Source: Opitutus sp.
GTDB taxonomy: Bacteria; Verrucomicrobiota; Verrucomicrobiia; Opitutales; Opitutaceae
DNA length: 63,001 bases
Direction: 5' to 3'
Assembly (NCBI GenBank): GCA_013821985.1
Contig: PNJQ01000011.1
Location: forward strand, 1 to 63,001
The translations under genes and the position numbers were made by a program. This document shows positions 51,617 through 60,203 of the stretch, one piece after another. Position 1 is the stretch's first letter. Every line of letters starts with the position of its first letter. The notes beneath the pieces were generated by a model. The model ran no database searches. It was not told the origin of the DNA and worked only from the letters and a program-made list of their open reading frames with translations.

Positions 51617-53452
51617 ATGAAGAATTTCTTCACGTCGTTTTTTGCCACGCTGACAGCGCTGCTGGTGTTCTGCTTCGGCGCGGTCGTCGTGTTTTTCGTG
51701 ATGCTCGGCGCGCTTGCCGCGATGGGGGACAAGCCGGTAACCCTGACCAAGGGCTCCTACCTCGTGATGGACCTTGGCACGCAAATCCAGGATGCGCCCC
51801 AGCAAAACGAGGAGTTGGAGGAATTCATGGCGGCACTTGGCGGCGACGCGAAAAAGCGCATGCAACTGCGCCAGATGACGCGGGCGATCGAGGCAGCCGC
51901 GACGGACGACGACATCGCGGGCATTTTTCTCAAGGGCCAGCTCTCGCCTGGTGGCGCCGGGTATGCGCAACTGCGCGAAGTGCGCGATGCGCTCCTCGCG
52001 TTCAAGAAGAGCGGCAAGCCGATCAAGGCTTACCTGAGCTACGCGCTCACCGGGGAATACTACCTCGCGTCCGCGGCGTCGCATGTGACGATCGATCCCT
52101 ATGGAGCGATCCTGATGCCAGGCCTGGCCTCGCAGCCGATGTTTTTTGCCAAGGCGTTCGAAAAATTCGGCGTGGGCGTGCAGGTGACGCGGGTCGGCAA
52201 ATACAAGTCCGCCGTCGAGCCTTACACCCGCACGGACATGAGTCCGGAGAATCGCGCGCAGATTCAAAAATTGCTCGATGACGTGTGGGGCGAACTGGTC
52301 GCTTCCGTCGAGGCATCGCGCGGCTTGGACCAAGGTGCTTTCCAGAAGCTGGTCGATGCCGAGGGCTTCGTGCGCCCCGTCCCGGCCATCGAGGCCAAGC
52401 TCGTTGACCGCATCGGATATTGGGACGTCGTGCTGGAGGAGCTCAAGGCCGATACCGGGCGCAAGGGGGAAAAGGAAACGTTCAAGCAGATCGATTTGAA
52501 GAGCTACGCGAAGCTCGTGTCGCACGACGGCCTGGTCGCACGACGGGACGGCGGCAGCAAAAAGGTTGAACTCGGAGGACGCGACAAGCTCGGCATCGTC
52601 TATGCCGAGGGCACGATCGTGGATGGAGACGGCAACGAGGAGGGCACGGTTTACGGCGACAAGGTCGCACGCGAAATCCGCCGGTTGCGTCTCGACGACA
52701 GCGTCAAGGCCGTCGTGTTGCGCGTGAATTCGCCCGGTGGCAGCGCCTCCGCGTCGGAAGTCATCCAGCGCGAGGTGCGGCTGACGCGCGAGAAAAAGCC
52801 GGTGGTCGTTTCGATGGGACACTTGGCGGCCTCCGGCGGTTATTGGATCGCGACTTATGGCGACCGGATTTTTGCCGAGCCGACGACGATCACGGGTTCG
52901 ATCGGCGTATTCGGCATGTTCTTGAATTTCCAAAGTCTCACCAACGAGAAACTCGGCCTGACGTTCGACACGGTGAAGACCGGGCATTTTGCCGATGCGG
53001 CGACCGTCGTGCGTCCCAAGACGCCCGAGGAGCTGGCGCTGTTCCAGAAGATGGTCGATTGGATCTACGAGGAGTTCACCGGCAAGGTCGCGGAATCACG
53101 CAAGCTCGACCTCGCGCAGGTGCGAGAAATCGCCCAAGGCCGCGTGTGGTCCGGCAGCGCGGCGCTGAAACTCGGGCTGGTCGATGAACTCGGCGGGTTG
53201 TCGGCCGCGGTGAGCTACGCCGCGCAGAAGGCGAATCTCGGCGACAAGTTCCGCGTGGTGGAGCTGCCGCGAAAAAAGATGTTCGCCGAAACTTTCAGCG
53301 AAGCGCTCGAGGGCAAAAAGCGCGAACAGGCGGTCAGCGGTCCGGTGGGATTGTTTCTTCAGCAGGCGGCGCAGCAAATCCGGACGCTCGGCGAGTTCAA
53401 CGACCCGAAGGGCGTCTATGCGCGCCTGCCGTTTGATCTGGCGTTGAACTGA
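51617..53452 (+). CDS. sppA: Signal peptide peptidase SppA, 67K type
   Basis: SppA digests cleaved signal peptides in the membrane. The 611-residue product has an N-terminal anchor (about 8-35, TALLVFCFGAVVVFFVMLGA) and the tandem S49 architecture. The general-base lysine is in RVGKYKSAVEPYTR (Lys197) in the first half. The nucleophile serine is in MGHLAASGGYWIATYGDR in the second half. TITGSIGVFGMFLNF is also typical. Length fits the E. coli-type 67K form. ATG 51617 begins the anchor segment. Confidence 0.95.
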   Translation: MKNFFTSFFATLTALLVFCFGAVVVFFVMLGALAAMGDKPVTLTKGSYLVMDLGTQIQDAPQQNEELEEFMAALGGDAKKRMQLRQMTRAIEAAATDDDIAGIFLKGQLSPGGAGYAQLREVRDALLAFKKSGKPIKAYLSYALTGEYYLASAASHVTIDPYGAILMPGLASQPMFFAKAFEKFGVGVQVTRVGKYKSAVEPYTRTDMSPENRAQIQKLLDDVWGELVASVEASRGLDQGAFQKLVDAEGFVRPVPAIEAKLVDRIGYWDVVLEELKADTGRKGEKETFKQIDLKSYAKLVSHDGLVARRDGGSKKVELGGRDKLGIVYAEGTIVDGDGNEEGTVYGDKVAREIRRLRLDDSVKAVVLRVNSPGGSASASEVIQREVRLTREKKPVVVSMGHLAASGGYWIATYGDRIFAEPTTITGSIGVFGMFLNFQSLTNEKLGLTFDTVKTGHFADAATVVRPKTPEELALFQKMVDWIYEEFTGKVAESRKLDLAQVREIAQGRVWSGSAALKLGLVDELGGLSAAVSYAAQKANLGDKFRVVELPRKKMFAETFSEALEGKKREQAVSGPVGLFLQQAAQQIRTLGEFNDPKGVYARLPFDLALN

Positions 53453-53456
53453 CCGG

Positions 53457-53513
53457 TTCGGGCGGGCGTGGCGCCGGTCTCTGACCGGCGACTTGCCGGC
53501 GCAGCAGCCCGAA
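53457..53513. repeat. Nested inverted repeat after sppA
   Basis: TTCGGGC (53457) pairs with GCCCGAA (53507-53513), and inside it GGCGCCGG (53470-53477) pairs with CCGGCGC (53496-53502). It lies right after the sppA stop and has no U-tract. Confidence 0.45.
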
Positions 53514-53627
53514 TTCGTTCGCCGATGGGAGGTCCGCGCGATGGTCGGGTCCGGTCGCTCGAACTCGGGCTGGCGTCGGTTCCACGACGCTATTGCGCGA
53601 CGCAGAGACGCGTGCATCTTCGCAACG

Positions 53628-54167
53628 ATGCAACAGAACTCGACCCTTCTTCGCGATGTGCCCGCCACTTTGATTCCGGCAGGAGACAAAGTCACGCTGC
53701 CGGCGGGGCTGAACGTTTTCATCACGCAGTCACTCGGCGGTAACATTACGGTGCGGACGGAGCAGGGACTGTTTCAGATCCCGCGCGAACACGCCACGGC
53801 CCTGCAGGATTATCGGGCCGCCCCGTTGGCGGATGCGCCCGGAACAGCGGGAGAGTTCAGCGAGGAAGCCGTCTGGGAAACATTGAAGACGTGTTTCGAT
53901 CCGGAGATTCCGGTGAACATTGTCGATCTCGGTCTCGTTTACGATTTGGCGATCGAGACGACGCCGACAAACGGCCACCGCGTCGAAGTGAAAATGACGC
54001 TCACGGCTCCGGGTTGTGGCATGGGGCCGGTCATCGCCGAGGACGCGCGGGCCAAGATCGCGGCGCTGCCGACGGTGGAGCATGCAGCGGTGCACATCGT
54101 TTGGGATCCGCAATGGGCACCGCAGATGATTTCGCCGGTGGGCCGCAAGGTTCTCGGCCTCGAGTAA
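53628..54167 (+). CDS. sufT: Putative iron-sulfur cluster assembly protein SufT (DUF59)
   Basis: The 179-residue product has an N-terminal extension (PAGDKVTLPAGLNVFITQSL, then GGNITVRTEQGLFQIP) typical of SufT. The DUF59/MIP18 domain follows, with CFDPEIPVNIVDLGLVYDLA and LTAPGCGMGPVIAEDARAKI. SufT proteins help mature Fe-S enzymes; no other suf gene is in the window. ATG 53628 gives this natural start. The stop shares a base with the next gene's start. Confidence 0.9.
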   Translation: MQQNSTLLRDVPATLIPAGDKVTLPAGLNVFITQSLGGNITVRTEQGLFQIPREHATALQDYRAAPLADAPGTAGEFSEEAVWETLKTCFDPEIPVNIVDLGLVYDLAIETTPTNGHRVEVKMTLTAPGCGMGPVIAEDARAKIAALPTVEHAAVHIVWDPQWAPQMISPVGRKVLGLE

Positions 54168-54622
54168 TGTCGCTCGCTGCGAAATTCGGGCATACCAACT
54201 TGATCGCCGCGGATTGGCGGCGACTGGCGAAATTCTACGAAGATGTGTTCGGCTGCGTGCCGACGGGCACGCCGCGTGAATTGTCCGGTGCTGCACTGGA
54301 AAAAGGCACGGGCGTCGAGAATGCTGCGCTGAGCGGCGTGCATTTGCGGTTGCCGGGGGGCGGCGACAACGGCCCGACACTCGAGATCTTTTCCTACACC
54401 CTAAACGACGTGCTTGGCCCCGGCATGCCGAATCGCACCGGGTTCGGGCACATTGCGTTCGTGGTGCCGGACGTCGCGGCGGCCAAGCAGGCGGTCCTGG
54501 ACGCCGGTGGCAGCGAACATGGCGCGATCGTCACGACCCTGGCGGGCACGCGGCGCGTGACGTGGGTTTACGTGCGCGATCCGGAAGGCAACTTGGTCGA
54601 GTTGCAGTCGTGGTCGGAGTGA
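54167..54622 (+). CDS. VOC-superfamily (glyoxalase-like) protein
   Basis: The 151-residue product shows the paired beta-alpha-beta-beta-beta modules of the VOC fold: GHTNLIAADWRRLAKFYEDV with the first metal His, GPTLEIFSY with a metal Glu, TGFGHIAFVVPDVAAAKQAV, and YVRDPEGNLVELQSW with the last Glu. Such proteins include lactoylglutathione lyases and dioxygenases; the substrate is unknown. The start overlaps the sufT stop by one base (TAATG), so the two are coupled. Confidence 0.88.
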   Translation: MSLAAKFGHTNLIAADWRRLAKFYEDVFGCVPTGTPRELSGAALEKGTGVENAALSGVHLRLPGGGDNGPTLEIFSYTLNDVLGPGMPNRTGFGHIAFVVPDVAAAKQAVLDAGGSEHGAIVTTLAGTRRVTWVYVRDPEGNLVELQSWSE

Positions 54623-54673
54623 GCACGGTGTCGGCGTGCGCCTGGTGGACGCCGCTCGGAGACCGGCGTCACT

Positions 54674-55777
54674 TCAGGCCGTGATCGTGTCGAGCGAACA
54701 GCTCTCGTTCGGCGTTTCGCAGTTCGGGCGGGCGATCACGCCAGGGTAGGGCTCGCTGGCAAAACGTTTTGTCGGTTCGCCGAGCAAGTGCCGGTCACAC
54801 ACCGCGAATAATTCGGCCTCGGTCATCGCGCGCCGCATGTCGTAGAGGAATGCGCCGGCGGGATCGACGGATTGTCCGACGAAGTTGAGGTATTTTTTCA
54901 TCTTCGCGACGTGGACAGCTTCCGGCAGGCCGGGCTGCTTCGTCTCACGGTAGAGATGCTCGATGTAGCCGCGCACGTCCGCGAGCGTCGGAACAAACAC
55001 CGGTTCGTCCGCCAGGTGCTCGCGCGTCTGGCGGAAGATCCACGGATTGCGGATCGCATGCCGGCCGATCATCACGCCGGCGGCGCCGGTTTGCGTGAGG
55101 ACGCTTTGCGCGACGGCGGCGGAGGCGACATTGCCGTTGGCCAAGACGGGGCAGCGCACCGTGCGTGCGGCGTGGCCGATGAAATCGTAATGCACTTCGC
55201 TGCGGTAGCCTTCCTTCACCGTGCGGCCGTGGACACTGAGCAGGTCCACGCCGTGTTGATTGATGAGTTGCAGGACGCGCTCGTAATTCTCCGTCGAGTC
55301 GAAACCGATCCGCATCTTCACGGTGAAAAGGCCGGGCACGGCGTCGCGCAGCGCGCCGAGGAGCGAATCGATTTTGGCCGGGTCGCGGAGGAGGCCGCCG
55401 CCGACGTTCTTCTTGTAGATCTTCGGCGCGGGACAACCCATGTTGAGGTCGATGCCCGCGAGCGGATATTGCAGCAGGTCGCGCACGGTGCGGACCATGT
55501 CCGGAATCTGTTCACCGATAAGTTGGGCGAAGATGGGGCGGCCGGTCTGGTTTTCGACGAGGGAGCGAACGATGTGCTTCTCCGGCCGCGACTGCGCATG
55601 CACGCGAAAGAACTCAGTGAAAAAATAGTCCGGCGCGCCGTAATGCGCGATGACGCGCATGAAGGGCAGATCGGTGACGTCCTGCATCGGCGCGAGCGCA
55701 GTGAGCGGACCCGGGCGGATGGGCGCGGGGAGCGTCCGCGCAGACACAGTGGAAACGGGAACGGGAGCGGCGGGCAT
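54674..55777 (-). CDS. dus: tRNA-dihydrouridine synthase
   Basis: Dus enzymes reduce uridine to dihydrouridine in tRNA using FMN. The 367-residue product has TALAPMQDVTDLPFMRVIAH near residue 24 and IDLNMGCPAPKIYKKNVGGG with the catalytic Cys. TVKMRIGFD, LSVHGRTVKEGYR and PVLANGNVAS form the FMN site. The DusB-like GC pattern is seen, but the subtype is not assigned. ATG 55777 is preferred; TTG 55825, inside a hairpin right after the bifunctional nuclease stop, is the alternative. Confidence 0.92.
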   Translation of the reverse strand: MPAAPVPVSTVSARTLPAPIRPGPLTALAPMQDVTDLPFMRVIAHYGAPDYFFTEFFRVHAQSRPEKHIVRSLVENQTGRPIFAQLIGEQIPDMVRTVRDLLQYPLAGIDLNMGCPAPKIYKKNVGGGLLRDPAKIDSLLGALRDAVPGLFTVKMRIGFDSTENYERVLQLINQHGVDLLSVHGRTVKEGYRSEVHYDFIGHAARTVRCPVLANGNVASAAVAQSVLTQTGAAGVMIGRHAIRNPWIFRQTREHLADEPVFVPTLADVRGYIEHLYRETKQPGLPEAVHVAKMKKYLNFVGQSVDPAGAFLYDMRRAMTEAELFAVCDRHLLGEPTKRFASEPYPGVIARPNCETPNESCSLDTITA

Positions 55778-55813
55778 GTCGCGCGGGATTGGCGGCGGCA
55801 GCGAATCCAGAAT

Positions 55814-55833
55814 GATCCGGCTCAAGCCGGATC
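55814..55833. repeat. 20-base perfect palindrome
   Basis: GATCCGGCT (55814-55822) and AGCCGGATC (55825-55833) pair perfectly with a two-base centre. It overlaps the stop codon of the bifunctional nuclease gene and the alternative dus start. Confidence 0.5.
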
Positions 55834-56303
55834 TACTGTTCCTCCTCGGCGGGAGGTTCTTCTTTTTGCTGCTTCAGGACGCGCTCGAGAATCTCGGTCA
55901 TGTCTTCGACGACGTCGAAGACGCGGCGCGAAACGTAGATCGGACGCTTTTGCTGGAGCGCGAGGACGATCGAGTCGCTCGGGCGAGCGTCGAGTTCGAG
56001 GATTTTCCGGCCGAGTTCGTTCTGCATGTGCAGAATCACGCGGGCGAAGTAAGTGCCTTCGTTGACGTCGTTGATGATGACGCGTTCGAGTTGGATGCCG
56101 AAACCGAGAAAGAGGTGGCCGATGAGATCGTGCGTGAGCGGACGTTCTTTTTTCACGCCGTTGATGGTCATCGAAATCGCGCTGCCGACGCCCGGATCGA
56201 CGTAAATCACGAAGGTTTTCTCGTCGTTGCCGAGAAAGACGGCACAGCCATTGGCCGTGGGCATGAGGCCCTTGGTGGCGATCTCGATGACGTCTTCCTT
56301 CAT
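55833..56303 (-). CDS. Bifunctional nuclease family protein (DUF151)
   Basis: The 156-residue product has the DUF151 pattern: CAVFLGNDEKTFVIYVDPGV, RPLTHDLIGHLFLGFGIQLE, RVIINDVNEGTYFARVILHM, and ELDARPSDSIVLALQQKRPI with the conserved Arg-Pro-Ser-Asp. Family members degrade RNA and DNA in plants; the bacterial role is not clear. ATG 56303 is clear, and dus follows on the same strand. Confidence 0.9.
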   Translation of the reverse strand: MKEDVIEIATKGLMPTANGCAVFLGNDEKTFVIYVDPGVGSAISMTINGVKKERPLTHDLIGHLFLGFGIQLERVIINDVNEGTYFARVILHMQNELGRKILELDARPSDSIVLALQQKRPIYVSRRVFDVVEDMTEILERVLKQQKEEPPAEEEQ

Positions 56304-56353
56304 TGGGCCGAATGTGCGTGGCGTCCCGAAAAGTGCAAGTCGCGCGGGGCGAC

Positions 56354-57214
56354 TCAGAACCCGTAGAGCGAGATGCCCCAGGACTTCGCCTGCGCGAGCA
56401 CGGCGGGCTTCTCAAGCACGATGACTTTGCCGGCTTCGAGCGCGGCGGCACCCAGGCCGGCTTCGCGCATCGTCTCGAGCGTGCGCAGGCCGAAAACAGG
56501 GACGTCGAAGCGGAAGTCCTGGTGGATCTTCACCGTCTTCACGAAGAGCGTTTCGTCGGTCTTGAATGTGCCGGCGCGGCGGAGCATCTCGTCGGTGCCT
56601 TCGAAGGCTTCGACGGCGAGCACGGTGCCTTTGCGCACAACGCAACCTTGTCCGACGTCGAGGCGCGCGATCTCGCGGGCGATGTGAATGCCGTGCTCGA
56701 GGTATTCGCGGTCAACGGGGATTTTTCTGCCGACCATCGGTCCGGCGTGGGCGAGTTGGTCGTCGATGAAGGCCCGGGCATCGAGGAGGCGAACGCCCAT
56801 TTTTTCAATCTCGGCGGCGATCGCCCCGAAAATCGTTTCCGCGTTGCGGCGCTTGAGGTGAAAGAGGATTTGCGCGGCTTTCAGGTCGGGTGTCAGCCCG
56901 TGAAAAAGCTTCTTCGGCTTCACTTGGCCCGCCATCAGAGCGTAACCCGCCTTGAAATCCCTCAGGGCGCTCAACAGGTGACCGAGCTGGCCGACATTGA
57001 TTTGCATGCGTTCGGCTTCGGGAAAACTGGCGATGAGTTCGGCCGAGGTTTCGTCTTCGAGGGCGATGAGGCGCACGGGCACGCCGACCCGACGGAGCGC
57101 GGTGGCGGTGATCGTCGGATAGTTGCCGCGGCCGGCGATCAGCGCGACAGGACGCTGCGGATCGTAGTCAGGCGGGAGAAAGGCGGAGAGCGGTGGGGCC
57201 AAGCTGGCGTCCAT
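56354..57214 (-). CDS. lpxI: UDP-2,3-diacylglucosamine diphosphatase LpxI
   Basis: LpxI hydrolyses UDP-2,3-diacylglucosamine to lipid X in lipid A synthesis and replaces LpxH in many bacteria. The 286-residue product has VALIAGRGNYPTITATALRR near residue 23, INVGQLGHLLSALRDF, and the C-terminal catalytic domain with GCVVRKGTVLAVEAFEGTDE and FDVPVFGLRTLETMREAGLG. ATG 57214 is set by the family N-terminus. Its presence supports a Gram-negative envelope with lipid A. Confidence 0.94.
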   Translation of the reverse strand: MDASLAPPLSAFLPPDYDPQRPVALIAGRGNYPTITATALRRVGVPVRLIALEDETSAELIASFPEAERMQINVGQLGHLLSALRDFKAGYALMAGQVKPKKLFHGLTPDLKAAQILFHLKRRNAETIFGAIAAEIEKMGVRLLDARAFIDDQLAHAGPMVGRKIPVDREYLEHGIHIAREIARLDVGQGCVVRKGTVLAVEAFEGTDEMLRRAGTFKTDETLFVKTVKIHQDFRFDVPVFGLRTLETMREAGLGAAALEAGKVIVLEKPAVLAQAKSWGISLYGF

Positions 57215-57241
57215 GAAGTCGAATTCGGCCGCGGCGGAAAC

Positions 57242-57268
57242 AAAAAAGCCGCGCGGGGCGGCGCGGCT
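57242..57268 (-). terminator. Terminator of the exopolysaccharide export operon
   Basis: Reading leftward, AGCCGCGC and GCGCGGCT (57261-57268 and 57047-type arm at 57247-57254) pair perfectly around a 6-base loop and are followed by six T (A-run 57242-57247 on the plus strand). It lies after the Wzc-like gene. Confidence 0.88.
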
Positions 57269-57291
57269 CGGGCATCGCATGTTCGGCGAGT

Positions 57292-57376
57292 GTTTGGGAG
57301 GAGTCGCCTTGCCGGCGATTCGGACATTGCAGGGCGACGAACGTTTTTTGTCGCCGGCAAGCAGGCTCCTGCAAAC
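57292..57376. repeat. Inverted repeat between lpxI and the tyrosine kinase gene
   Basis: Arms 57292-57318 (GTTTGGGAGGAGTCGCCTTG...) and 57351-57376 (TCGCCGGCAAGCAGGCTCCT...) pair imperfectly over about 26 bases. They share the TCGCC-GCAAGCAGG core with 3385-3423 and 17244-17265. Confidence 0.65.
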
Positions 57377-57397
57377 GAACACCGGGAAACCGCGCGT

Positions 57398-59569
57398 TCA
57401 GGACTGAGCGCCGTAGTATTTTTTGTAACTCCGGTAGTAGCGGTAGTTCGAATAATACTCGATGCGGCGCGGGGAGAGTCCGTTGAGCACGACGCCGAGC
57501 AGCTCGTTTTTGCTGTCCCGAAGATTTTTGATGTAGAGCCGGATGTGCTTCCGGTAGGCGCGATTGAAGCGGCAGACGTAGATGATTTCGTCGGTGTTGC
57601 TCGAGATGAGCAGCGCGTCGGTGACGGCGCCCATCGGCGGCGAGTCAACGACGACGAGATCAAAGTGGTGCTTCAGCGACGAGAGGAACTGGCCGAAGAT
57701 CGGATTTTCGAGCAACTCGGTCGGGCTCTTCGAGCGGCCGCCGGAGCGGAGCAGGTAGAGATTCTCGTCCACCTTGGTGATGCCGAGAGCCGGATCGCCG
57801 ATGGGGTCGTCGGGGATCTTTGCGCCAGCCTCGAACCAAGCGATCAGGCCGAGTTCGTTCGTAAGCTTGAAATGGCGGTGCAGCATCGGGCGGCGCATGT
57901 CGCAATCGATGAGCAGCACGCGTTTGCCGTGGCGGGCGAACGAGGCCGCGAGATTGCAGCTGATCATCGTCTTGCCTTCGCCTGGGATGGTGGAGGTGAC
58001 GAGGATCGACTTCGGGAAATCGAGTTTCGACTGGATCTTCACCGAACTATAGACGGAGAGAAAGGCCTCGGAACCGGGCGAGGTTTTGTTGCTCGTGACG
58101 AGCGTGTGTTTCTCCGTGTCCGGGACGTCGGCGAGTTCGGGAATGATGCCGAGAAGGTTGGCGCCGATGAAGCCTTCGACGTCCCACGCGCTCTTCACGC
58201 GGTCGTCGAGGAAGCTCAGGCCGATCGCGACGACCGCGAACACGAACACGCCCAGCGTCACGCAGGTGCGAACGATGTTTCGCATGTTCGGCGTGTAGGG
58301 TGCGCCGGGAGTCGAAGCGGGGTCGAGGGGCTTGACCGGGATGTTCTCGAGATTCTTCGATGTCGTCGTCTGGTTCAGGCGGTCGAGAATCTGGATGTAG
58401 TTGGTCTTCGCGACCTGCGCCTGATTTTCGAGGCTCTTGAATTCGACGGAGAGTTCGCCGAGTCGAAGCTGCTCGTTTTCGGCGGACTTGTATTCGCGCT
58501 CGAAGGAGGCTTCGGAGTCGGCCGCCTTCGAAAATTGCGTCCGCAGGTCCGCGATGGATTGTTCGATGTTGCGCTGGATCTGCTGCGTGACGACGTCGAT
58601 CGCGTTGGCGATATCGATCATCTTGGGATGCCGCTCGAGGTAGCGTTCGCTGTAGATCGAATGTTGCTTGTTCAACTCGGCGAGCTGCGTCTTGAGGCTC
58701 GGGATCGGGCCGTAGCCCGCGATGTAGGAGACTTCGAGAAGATTGCCGCCCTCGGCCTTGATCCGGTCGATCTGCTTGAGGAGGACGTCGTAGTTGAGAC
58801 GCTCGATGCGGGCCTGGGTCAGCGCGCCGTTGATGGAACGAAGGCGGTCGGCGACGATATCGACACTGTTCGAGAGGGAAACGAGGTTGTTCCTGCGTTT
58901 GTAGTCCTGCAGGCGCGTCTCGGCGGCTTCGGATTCGCGGCGGAGTTCCTCGGCGCGGCTGCGGAGGTAATCGACGGCGAACTCATTTTTGCCGCCGACG
59001 TTTTCGATCAGGTAGCGCATGAACTGCCCGGTGTATTTATTGGCCAGGAGCGAGGCGCCTTCGGGGTCGCGATTCGTGACCGTGACGGAGATGAGGAAGC
59101 TGTTGCGGATCGAGAGCACGGAGACGCCGCCGACGAGCGAATTCACGCCCGGAGGAGTTGCGCCCGGCGCGAGGTCCTTGAGGTAGGGACGCTGGAGGAT
59201 TTTCACTTCCTCGGGTGTCAGCGTCTGAATGACCATCGCGCGGAGGCGGCCGCTCTCGAGGATTTGCTTGTAGGTATTGAGATCGATTTCGGAACGGACC
59301 GACGCGTCCACGACCTGTTCGTTGAGCACGACGCGCTCAGGACGCTCAAACTGCATCGTGGCCGTCGCGCTATACATGGGAGTTTCCTGTGCCTGGTAGT
59401 AGCCGACGGAAAGGGCGACCAGCAGTGCGACGGGCAATGCAATCCACAGGCGCTCCCGCAAGATCACGTAGTAATCACGCAGCGTGCGACGCTCGACGAC
59501 GTGCTCCTCGTTGCCGTGGAGAGACGACGGCTGCTTGGACGATGGGGGTGCGGCGACGGGAGAGGACAT
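57398..59569 (-). CDS. Wzc-like polysaccharide co-polymerase and tyrosine autokinase
   Basis: The 723-residue product has a Wzz/GumC domain with two membrane helices (about 40-60 and 435-455) flanking a long periplasmic coiled coil. A cytoplasmic BY-kinase follows, with VTSTIPGEGKTMISCNLAAS (Walker A), VLLIDCDMRRPMLHRHF (Walker A') and VVVDSPPMGAVTDALL (Walker B). The C-terminus is Tyr-rich (YYSNYRYYRSYKKYYG) for autophosphorylation. It controls chain length and export of an exopolysaccharide with the Wza-like protein before it. It is the last gene before the terminator. Confidence 0.94.
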   Translation of the reverse strand: MSSPVAAPPSSKQPSSLHGNEEHVVERRTLRDYYVILRERLWIALPVALLVALSVGYYQAQETPMYSATATMQFERPERVVLNEQVVDASVRSEIDLNTYKQILESGRLRAMVIQTLTPEEVKILQRPYLKDLAPGATPPGVNSLVGGVSVLSIRNSFLISVTVTNRDPEGASLLANKYTGQFMRYLIENVGGKNEFAVDYLRSRAEELRRESEAAETRLQDYKRRNNLVSLSNSVDIVADRLRSINGALTQARIERLNYDVLLKQIDRIKAEGGNLLEVSYIAGYGPIPSLKTQLAELNKQHSIYSERYLERHPKMIDIANAIDVVTQQIQRNIEQSIADLRTQFSKAADSEASFEREYKSAENEQLRLGELSVEFKSLENQAQVAKTNYIQILDRLNQTTTSKNLENIPVKPLDPASTPGAPYTPNMRNIVRTCVTLGVFVFAVVAIGLSFLDDRVKSAWDVEGFIGANLLGIIPELADVPDTEKHTLVTSNKTSPGSEAFLSVYSSVKIQSKLDFPKSILVTSTIPGEGKTMISCNLAASFARHGKRVLLIDCDMRRPMLHRHFKLTNELGLIAWFEAGAKIPDDPIGDPALGITKVDENLYLLRSGGRSKSPTELLENPIFGQFLSSLKHHFDLVVVDSPPMGAVTDALLISSNTDEIIYVCRFNRAYRKHIRLYIKNLRDSKNELLGVVLNGLSPRRIEYYSNYRYYRSYKKYYGAQS

Positions 59570-59575
59570 GAAAAA

Positions 59576-60196
59576 TTAGATCAAACGCTCGGGGACGTAA
59601 ACAATGTCGCCGGGCAGGAGGAGGAGCGTGTTGTCGTCCATTTTGCCGCTGCCCTTTTTGCCCTTGATGACGCTATCGACGTCCACGGTGAAAACCTGCT
59701 TGGAACCGTCGGGCATCACGCGCGTGATGACGACGGCAGAGCCCTTGCCGATGTCGGTGAGGCCGCCGGCCTTGGTGACGAGTTCGACGACGGTGAAGGT
59801 CGATTCGGTTGGTAGCGAATAACGACCGGGGCTGCGGATCTGGCCTTGGATTGAGACTTCACGCGGAGCGTATTCCTCGACGCTCACCGTCACCTGCGGG
59901 GAGCGCAGGAAGCGGCCCTCGCGATAGCGCGATTGAATGATGTCCTGCGCTTCGGGCACGGTCATGCCGCCGATGGCAACTTCCTGGACGAGCGGCAGGT
60001 TGACCATGCCGCGAGCATCGATGCGGGCGACGGTGGTGAGGTCGTCCTCCTGATAAATCGCCACGCGGACGCGGTCGGCGAGCTGGAGCTTGTGGACGTA
60101 GGATTTCTTCGCGTCGGCGGGGTTGCCGCTTTGCGCGAAAGCCGGCGCACTCAGGAGGGAGCACAGCAGGGCGAAGAGGAGAACGCGGGAACTCAT
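59576..60196 (-). CDS. Wza-like polysaccharide export protein with SLBB domain
   Basis: The 206-residue product has a signal peptide (MSSRVLLFALLCSLLSAPAF, no lipobox Cys). The polysaccharide-export (BexD/CtrA/VexA) domain follows, with LADRVRVAIYQEDDLTTVAR. One SLBB domain ends it (REVSIQGQIRSPGRYSLPTE, VTKAGGLTDIGKGSAVVITR). It is much shorter than E. coli Wza and lacks the C-terminal outer-membrane helix. It may work with the beta-barrel protein encoded just upstream, in place of a full Wza channel. Spacing to both neighbours is 6-7 bases. Confidence 0.92.
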   Translation of the reverse strand: MSSRVLLFALLCSLLSAPAFAQSGNPADAKKSYVHKLQLADRVRVAIYQEDDLTTVARIDARGMVNLPLVQEVAIGGMTVPEAQDIIQSRYREGRFLRSPQVTVSVEEYAPREVSIQGQIRSPGRYSLPTESTFTVVELVTKAGGLTDIGKGSAVVITRVMPDGSKQVFTVDVDSVIKGKKGSGKMDDNTLLLLPGDIVYVPERLI

Positions 60197-60203
60197 GAGA
60201 AGT

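Noticed and set aside
56303-59815. A 1170-codon open frame on the plus strand
   Set aside because: It lies antisense to lpxI, the Wzc-like and part of the Wza-like gene, has composition typical of the mirror frame of GC-rich coding DNA, and shows no domain.
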